Origin: Neckera pumila
Lineage: Eukaryota; Streptophyta; Bryopsida; Hypnales; Neckeraceae
Assembly (NCBI GenBank): GCA_963969595.1
Contig: OZ018409.1
Location: 2,172,501-2,236,500, forward strand
Length of the DNA stretch: 64,000 nucleotides
Reading direction: 5' to 3'
Both the position numbers and the translations under genes were made by a program. How positions within the stretch are numbered: the stretch's first letter is position 1; every line of letters starts with the position of its first letter. Shown one piece after another: positions 57,417-64,000 of this stretch. Under the pieces are notes generated by a model. The model was given only the letters and a program-made list of their open reading frames with translations. It ran no database searches and was not told the DNA's origin.

Positions 57417-59943
57417 ACAATTAGAATATCAAAATCAATAGTGCAATAAAGTTTAGTTAAAGAGATTCAAAGCCAAAAACTCTAATCATTACAAGTGAGT
57501 TCCAACAAAACTTGGTTTCTTCACATTTAATGCAAATGTCTTGCAATCTATGGGGTCAAAGTTTCTAAGAATTCTTTGACACATTCTTATAGTTACAAGT
57601 CTAGTATTAGATCCTATGGTTAGATAGCCCAAAAAATAATTTTTTAAATTTTTCTGTCTTTGCTATAGACATGGCAGGTTTAGCGGAATGGTTTTGACAT
57701 AAACCGCCCTTGGTCTTCTAGAGGTTAAAGTGTAGAAAACAAGTTTCCTAGCACCTTCTATGACTACTATTCTTCACTTTCAATGTTCTTAACTTCAAAT
57801 TCTTGCACTTCAACTTTTGCATTGACAGCTTTTCATATGGTTTGAATTTGAGTTCTGAATGTTGAATCAAAAATGTAGGGAAAAGACACATCATTTCCAT
57901 CTTCCAAGAAAGGATTAATTAGAAATATGTCCAAGATTGAGCAAATTAAAAAGTAAATCATTAATAACTGTAAGATGGAATTGAATCAATATAATTGCAA
58001 TGGTGAGATTGTTCTACCAAGAAAATTTGACAAAGTCATGAATTATTTGTTGAGAAATTGTAATATGGATTGCATTCAAAAATGAATCGTACAAGTTATT
58101 TTTTTCTGAAACAGGTTTAGATGGCCAAAGAAAAAAAAAACCCATAACTTCCTCATATTTAATGAAAATGCAATGCATCAAGGCTTCCTTGTATACAAAA
58201 ACGTAATCTCCTAAAAAACAAATTTAGAAAATTTTGAATTCACTTTATATGAATTTCATATGTTGTCCACCCAAACTGGATTTTGGCTTATTGTGCCATA
58301 CCTTTTTTACAAGTTATCCAAATATTAGTTTAGGGTTAAATTTATAGCACATCTGGCAAAGTTGAAAAGAAATTGGGCATTTAGGGGGTTATCATTCGAC
58401 ATTTAGTAATTCCCTCATTTCCTTAGAAATTCCATATTCAATTATCATTTCGTCAGTTATCAAAGATTTGGTTTTGGGTTTGGTTCAAAATATGGGGCAC
58501 CACTAAACTAAAATATTGTCAAACTGACTTTAGTAATTTGAAAGTAAAATACATTATTACGGTACAAGTGGTAGAATGGCCATTGGCAACCAAATTAGAA
58601 TCATTTAGGACCTTCAATTTTTTTTCCATTATTGAACCAAGGCACCGTCAACTTTATAAACTTAGCTACGAAATCATATTTGTACAATGGACTTCCTTCT
58701 ACTTTGTGGTTTAGGGTGTTGTTTATCGTAAATCTTTTTCAGAACAAAATAATCACAAATTAAATAGGAATAACTTTGTATGAAAGTCATAAATTCATTT
58801 ACACTAAAGAATTTAAAATTTCCCTGAAGAAAATTAAATGTATTTGTTTTGAGAATTTTTTGTGGGATCGTAAATATATATAGAAGAACTTTATTTGTGT
58901 ACTCAATTCTTTTGCATCATAGGCTATAAGCTTCCATGACATAGTATATAGTAATAGAGCATCATATGCTATGATATGGGCCTCCAATATCAATATACTA
59001 ATATTTTCATAGGGCATCATATGCTATGATATGGGCATGTAATAATGACATAATCATATTACGTATCAAATATTATGATTGTATTTTGAAATGGAAAATT
59101 GAAGATGTACAACATTGGCTACTTTTTGGCTATTAGTTTTTGATGTGAATTGTACAATCATCATATATTTTAATGTAGGCCCAAAATGATGGAGACAGTC
59201 CTATTACCTTAAATTCATCATTGCTAAATACATTATTGAATTTGAGGGTTCCCGAATATGTACAGTGGAGTGAAATCTAATTATATTCAATCTAGCTACA
59301 TATAAAGCATAATGTTCACATTTAAATAAAATCATTTAATTAATGTGAATGTCCTCGATTATATATGAAGGATAAACAAACATGAGAAAAGTAATTTCAC
59401 TTTTCAAAAGTACCAATCCAATTAGGGATTGCACTCCTTCCAAAACAGATCAGAGAAATACAATCCAATATTTTACTACATAAAAGAAAGTTACCTAGGA
59501 GATTCAAACACTTATAAAAATTAGATACTGTAATAAATCATAGAAGTGCTCACATTATTTGACAATAGCCCCCCTCAATGTATACAACAACACAATGATT
59601 TGAGTTTTAAGAGCATCCTTACTTTGAACATTAAGGCGGTAGAAGAATGATTGAAATGCATCCTTGAATACTGGAAAACTAGATTATGTTTTTTGAAGTT
59701 CATAAATGAAAGAAAGAAAATACTTAATAAAGAAAATATGTGCACCATCAAAAAATCCAAAACCGAACTCTTGAAAAGAAACGTGACTCCTCAAATGCTT
59801 TTGACTAAGCGCTGCTTGTGAACATGTGAACCAAACAACAAACCCGAGTATGTTTACAGTAGTTGCATAAATGCTCAGCAACCTTAATCTTCAACTTCTA
59901 GAACCAAAATCCCCGAACCCGAATCTTACACTCGAAGCCTTGT
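57417..59943. other. AT-rich intergenic DNA
   Basis: 57480-58380 resembles the family A interior (TTGCAATCTA, CATTGTTCTA, GTGCCATA blocks). Two direct copies of CATCATATGCTATGATATGG lie at about 58959 and 59015. No gene. Confidence 0.5.
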
Positions 59944-60011
59944 AACCCTAAACCCTAAACCCAAATCCTAAGCCCTAAACCTTAAACCCTAAGCATAGAC
60001 CCTAAACCCTC
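59944..60011. repeat. Interstitial telomere-like tract 1
   Basis: Degenerate CCCTAAA units (ACCCTAAACCCTAAACCC and variants), the plant telomere repeat in C-rich orientation. Confidence 0.85.
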
Positions 60012-60244
60012 TATTTAATTTGGATAAGTAACAAAAAATTGGAGACAATTTTTTTAACAAAAGTTTAGAACTTATGAAGAAGAAAAAGAATAATAAAATG
60101 GAATTACATGCCCGTCATCTCTATAAACGAATATATGTATTTGTTTTTATAGATAATGAAAAAGGTAAATTATAATACTATGGTTTTAGGTACTGTAAAG
60201 TACATGGACAAAGAAAAGATTTTCAACTTCTCTTTTCTTTTTGG

Positions 60245-60270
60245 CCCACCCACCCACCCACCCACCCACC
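60245..60270. repeat. (CCCA)n microsatellite
   Basis: Uninterrupted CCCACCCACC run of about 26 bp. Confidence 0.95.
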
Positions 60271-60451
60271 TACTAAGCCTATACTAAGTATGTTAGAAGG
60301 GGGTACTGAAGATTTCGGTTTAATAGAACTTACACCAAGCAATGTACCAACCCAAAATTAGTGAAGTTCATGTTATTAAGTAATCCAAACCCACTGAGCA
60401 ACACACCGGAGTACGTTTATAGTTGTTCTGAAGATGTTGGAAACCCTAAAT

Positions 60452-60492
60452 CTTCAACTCAATGACCCTAAACCCTAAACCCCAAACCCTCA
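60452..60492. repeat. Interstitial telomere-like tract 2
   Basis: ACCCTAAACCCTAAACCCCA and flanking AACCCT units. The sequence before it (GAGTACGTTTATAGTTGTTC) resembles that before tract 1 (GAGTATGTTTACAGTAGTTG), so the two tracts are parts of a duplicated segment. Confidence 0.75.
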
Positions 60493-62400
60493 ATTTTGTC
60501 ACATTATGCATTTCTATATGTCTAGGTGTGACAAAGGACAGTGTAAATTTTACCCCCTTTGGAAGAGATGGCGGTTTTAGGATGGTTTGGCCCCTTATAA
60601 ATGCCTAGAGCAAGTTGATGGCCTATTTGTATTTAGCCATTTTTAAATTTGCTTAAAATTATGGGATCTCTGATAAAATGTTGCTTAAACATTTAATTTC
60701 CTAACCTAGAAAGCCCCTCCCACCCTCCCGTATGTCTAATTTATGTATAGTAGTTGTTATAAGAACTTTCAGCCACAGACTTGTCTCTGACACTAAATTA
60801 TAAAATTTGGCCTTCTTTTGGGGTTTTGTTTTTTGGGGTCTTTATTATTCTTTCAGCCATAGAAAGTGATTTTATATTTCTTGGCTTAGTCCAAACTATA
60901 CAAAGGCAATCGGTTATTCTTTTTATGAGTAGACTTAATTTAATCCAGCATAAAGGGTGAAAAATTAGAAGCTTCTATGTTGGGTGGAGTATGGCACAAG
61001 GCAATTTGACTTGACTAGTCTCCTTGGTTGTCACGTCACAGGTTGTATCATGCCTAGGCACTGAGTGGTGGCTATTAGTTTATGTGTGAGGTCCTAAATA
61101 ATCCAAATGTAGTGGAGGTTTGAATTTTCCTTATTTAGGATGCCTTCGTGGACAAGTCTGGTTGACTTGACTAATTTTTTTTCCTTTGCATCCAAGTCCT
61201 AATTACTTGGGGGCTTAAGGTATAATTTCTTGGAGTCCAAGGCTCGCGTCTTTGGGACCCAAGACTTGGACTAAACCTAACCATGGTTGACCATGATGGG
61301 TATAAAAGACTAAAACTACTCTTGAATCTGCACAATTGAGTTTTGTTGGCTGGCTCTCACGATGTGTTGGAAGTGACTACGAGAGTTTGGTGTGAGGATT
61401 AGAAATGGCGTCTATACAGGTCTTTTATGAGGCTCCATGTGTTAGACTGTGATTTAGAATTTGTTGTTTTGGTTTTTGTTTGATGTATAGAGCTCTGTTT
61501 AGTTGATTTTTCTATTGCAATTGCAATAACACGCTGCTATGGGCTGTAGACACCTTGTCTACGACTTACTAACATTCTAATGTTGGGTTTGTCATGGGGA
61601 CAAGTGAGGTCCATAGCCTCTTTGGATAATTCGTCATGGCAACTCTCTCCAAGACCTTGACAACAGATTGTGTTATTTTATTGGGGATCTAAATCACTTG
61701 GTTACAAGATTTAGTTTACAACATGATTTAGTGACTAGACTCTACTCGATTGACATTTTTGCTACTATTGTACCATTTAAAGATGTTGATTTGATCTTTA
61801 GTTGGTCATTATACATATATACTTCTTTGGAATAGTTTATTCAAGAAGTGTTTGATTGATGTGATGGTTATGGTGGTTTGTTGACTGGATGTGAGAGATC
61901 TCTATTTTGTCTATAACTTGTATAGTCCTTTTTGGAAATGGATTTGTATGTTATTTATAGGAAAGGCCCTTTTTAGGGATGTCCCTCCCACCCACCCGGG
62001 TTGCCTAAACCCTAGCATTCACTACGGGCAAGGCACATGGCTTGGAATAATGAAGTATATAGTAACTATATATTGTCCTATAAATGTCAATGAAGGTGGA
62101 TGTGCTTTGTGAAGTCATTAATCTATTTGGACTTCATAATTTAATGGAAAGAGTAAAGTAGTCTGCTCTTACAGCGACCACGTAAGAGGTTTTTGTCTTT
62201 AATAACTTCGAGGAAGGTAAATTCCTTGAACACATTTCAGTAAAAATTTTAACTTTCTAAATCGGATTGGCATATAAGCCAAGTTTGTTCATATGTCTAT
62301 GACCTTTGTGGAATTAGTTACGAAATTTGTAATATTTGAACAATATTCGTAGTACTCGTAGTTACAAAATTCCTAATATTCGTAAAATTCAAATATTTGA
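60493..62400. other. Intergenic DNA with a promoter-like segment
   Basis: A TATA-like GGGTATAAAAGACTAAAA at about 61299 is followed by a transcript-like stretch with ATGGCGTC at 61405, but no extended ORF follows. It could be an LTR fragment; no partner LTR or primer-binding site was found in the window. Confidence 0.35.
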
Positions 62401-62760
62401 AGTTGAAAAGCATTGGTCACTGAATCCAACGACCTTCGAAAATGTAAACGATAGATGTATTGCCGAAAGGGAAATGTGAGGGTGCGGCATGTTCGGAATT
62501 AGGAAGACAGTTGCTTTTTGCAAGACAGCACATGACGTCTCTCATTCGGTTTGGCCAGTTCAGCCTGCCAGCCTGAGTATTATGTCCTTTGCATGAAAAC
62601 TCCCATTCAATTGTGTCAAAAGAATGGAAAAAAAGGAGTAGTCCGCATGCAATTACTGAATGGACAATGCCAGAGTGGTAAATGTTGAGTCTTGTTCCTG
62701 AGAAATGCCAAGCTTGGAGCTTGAATGGATCCTTGACAGCCGCAGTGAATGCTGCAGGGT

Positions 62761-62819
62761 TCAAGAATCCGGATCAGATTCGATTTCAAAGGCTGCACGT
62801 TTCCTCTCAAAAATCTCCC
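62761..62819 (-). other. Possible exon end next to the gap
   Basis: The minus strand reads EIFERKRAAFEIESDPDS then TGA. It is short, open into the gap, and could be the terminal exon of something hidden by the Ns or chance. Confidence 0.2.
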
Positions 62820-63019
62820 NNNNNNNNNNNNNNNNNNNNNNNNNNNNNNNNNNNNNNNNNNNNNNNNNNNNNNNNNNNNNNNNNNNNNNNNNNNNNNNNN
62901 NNNNNNNNNNNNNNNNNNNNNNNNNNNNNNNNNNNNNNNNNNNNNNNNNNNNNNNNNNNNNNNNNNNNNNNNNNNNNNNNNNNNNNNNNNNNNNNNNNNN
63001 NNNNNNNNNNNNNNNNNNN
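62820..63019. other. Assembly gap of 200 N
   Basis: Exactly 200 N. The base sequence before it ends AAAAATCTCCC, which looks like the right half of the palindrome family. Confidence 1.
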
Positions 63020-64000
63020 CTGGTGTCCAGGAATGCGATCCGTCTGGCTTGTCTAGGAACCCCTTTATTGTCATTGTCTCGCACATTTGGGGATCCATTG
63101 TGGCATAGTCGAGGATGAGGCCGTATGTTCTTGCTTCCTACTTCTTAGGAACCAGCTCTCGGACAATGACGAGGACAACAGAGTTATCAAGCCCTTGAAG
63201 CTCGAGGACGTCTATGCCTGTCGTCATGTGAGCCTTGCCTTCAAACGAGAGCTTAGGGCATATGATCGCAGCACCTCCGGCCTGGTCCATCCACTCAAGG
63301 CCCCACGCTGTAACTTTCCGGTAGCATCAAAACACAACTCTTGGATTGCTCTCGCCGATGTACTGGAACGTGTGCACCACTGAGTCGATAAACTTGTATA
63401 GCCTGATGGGTGACAAGTCTGCAGGCAGTTTGTTTGATGTATTTTCTCTGCGCAATGCCATGCATGATTGTTGGACATCCACCTCATGTCCAGTCCTTTG
63501 AGTTTTCATCGGGATTATTCCCGTTGATCGCCCGTGCCCTCTTACTCTACATTGTTCCTTACATTCAACCGTCTACCATATTCAACGGGAGTTATCCCAA
63601 TGAGTATGTTCAGTAGGTGCCGGCATAAACAACACCTTGCGTATTATAATGTGTCCACCTCTGCAATTGCACTGATCATTACTTTTGCTTGAAATCATCG
63701 GGAGATCTCCCGTTGATTTCTTGTTTTACCGGACCGTCCTCGATTCCCTGTGCATACGACTCTGTCAACATTATTCACACCGTCCTTCCCGTGTTTTCTT
63801 AGCACTTCAGTCTTGTTTGGACAAGAGCATTGGGAGAAATCCCAATGATCTTCTCTTCACGTAATTTTTGTTCTGACTCGTCAGACATCGTGATTTATCC
63901 CGTTGCGATTTACATGTGCTGTTTACGATTTGCATGAGGAAGCGATTTCATCTTTTGAATGCAGCGTCAGCATCTCGATCGTAACTCAATGTTTTTCTCA
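63020..64000. repeat. Direct copy of 53289-54269
   Basis: Offset 9731 bp throughout; all ORF translations and all stretches compared by eye are identical. It carries the 5' part of the ParB-like pseudogene (63020-63509, minus, with the same TGA and TAG) and five palindromes (63507-63526, 63583-63602, 63696-63715, 63828-63847, 63886-63905). It begins at the gap and runs off the window. Confidence 0.95.

Noticed and set aside
61290..61620. LTR of a retrotransposon
   Set aside because: A TATA-like box is present, but no second LTR, primer-binding site or polyprotein was found in the window.

Overview
The window looks like nuclear DNA of a land plant with a large, repeat-rich, gene-poor genome. 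Spliceosomal GT..AG introns, a plant-type alpha-expansin, a plant-type short-chain reductase, plant telomere-type CCCTAAA tracts and long AT-rich stretches full of small inverted-repeat elements support this. A fern, lycophyte or bryophyte is a reasonable guess because TE-like genes of the kinds seen here come to mind from those groups, but the sequence alone does not settle it. There is one 200-base N gap (62820-63019).

Layout. 1-3626 and 45629-49254 are the two arms of an inverted repeat, identical wherever compared by eye, separated by about 42 kb. The right arm continues into a GC-richer, heavily degraded gene block on the minus strand that reaches about 54.8 kb and perhaps 56 kb. Read 5' to 3', this block encodes a ParB/sulfiredoxin-like domain, an unrecognised region that may be a rearranged methyltransferase fold, a long Glu/Gly-rich acidic tract, a Pro/Ser/Thr-rich disordered region, an FCP1/NLI-type HAD phosphatase-like domain and a last unrecognised ORF. 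At least two short introns can be placed with matching phase. The non-coding parts of the block (introns, upstream and downstream stretches) carry a degenerate 20-bp palindrome, consensus CATCGGGAGATCTCCCGTTG, about 20 times, while the recognisable exons and the 42-kb spacer appear free of it. This is the most unusual feature of the window.

The spacer (3627-45628) is ordinary host DNA: an intact NADPH-dependent aldehyde-reductase-like SDR gene (9358-10128, minus), an intact two-exon alpha-expansin (39160-40395, minus), a broken DUF7869-type transposon gene (19629-22831, minus), another broken TE-like gene (31539-32801, plus), and many non-autonomous elements. I could sort these into at least four inverted-terminal families: A (ends TTAACCCCTAAAGGACC), B (ends CATTAGAGRAAATT plus a GCCCTCTAGAGGGC-like core), C (ends GTTGCAAGAAACACYTG) and D (ends AAATTTYRTTAAAATGGCGG). 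Several are nested in one another. A fifth type, represented once, has split an exon of the right-hand gene block.

From 56 to 62.8 kb there is AT-rich host DNA with more family A sequence and interstitial telomere-like tracts. After the gap, 63020-64000 repeats 53289-54269 in direct orientation, so either another copy of the block starts here or the assembly has duplicated it.
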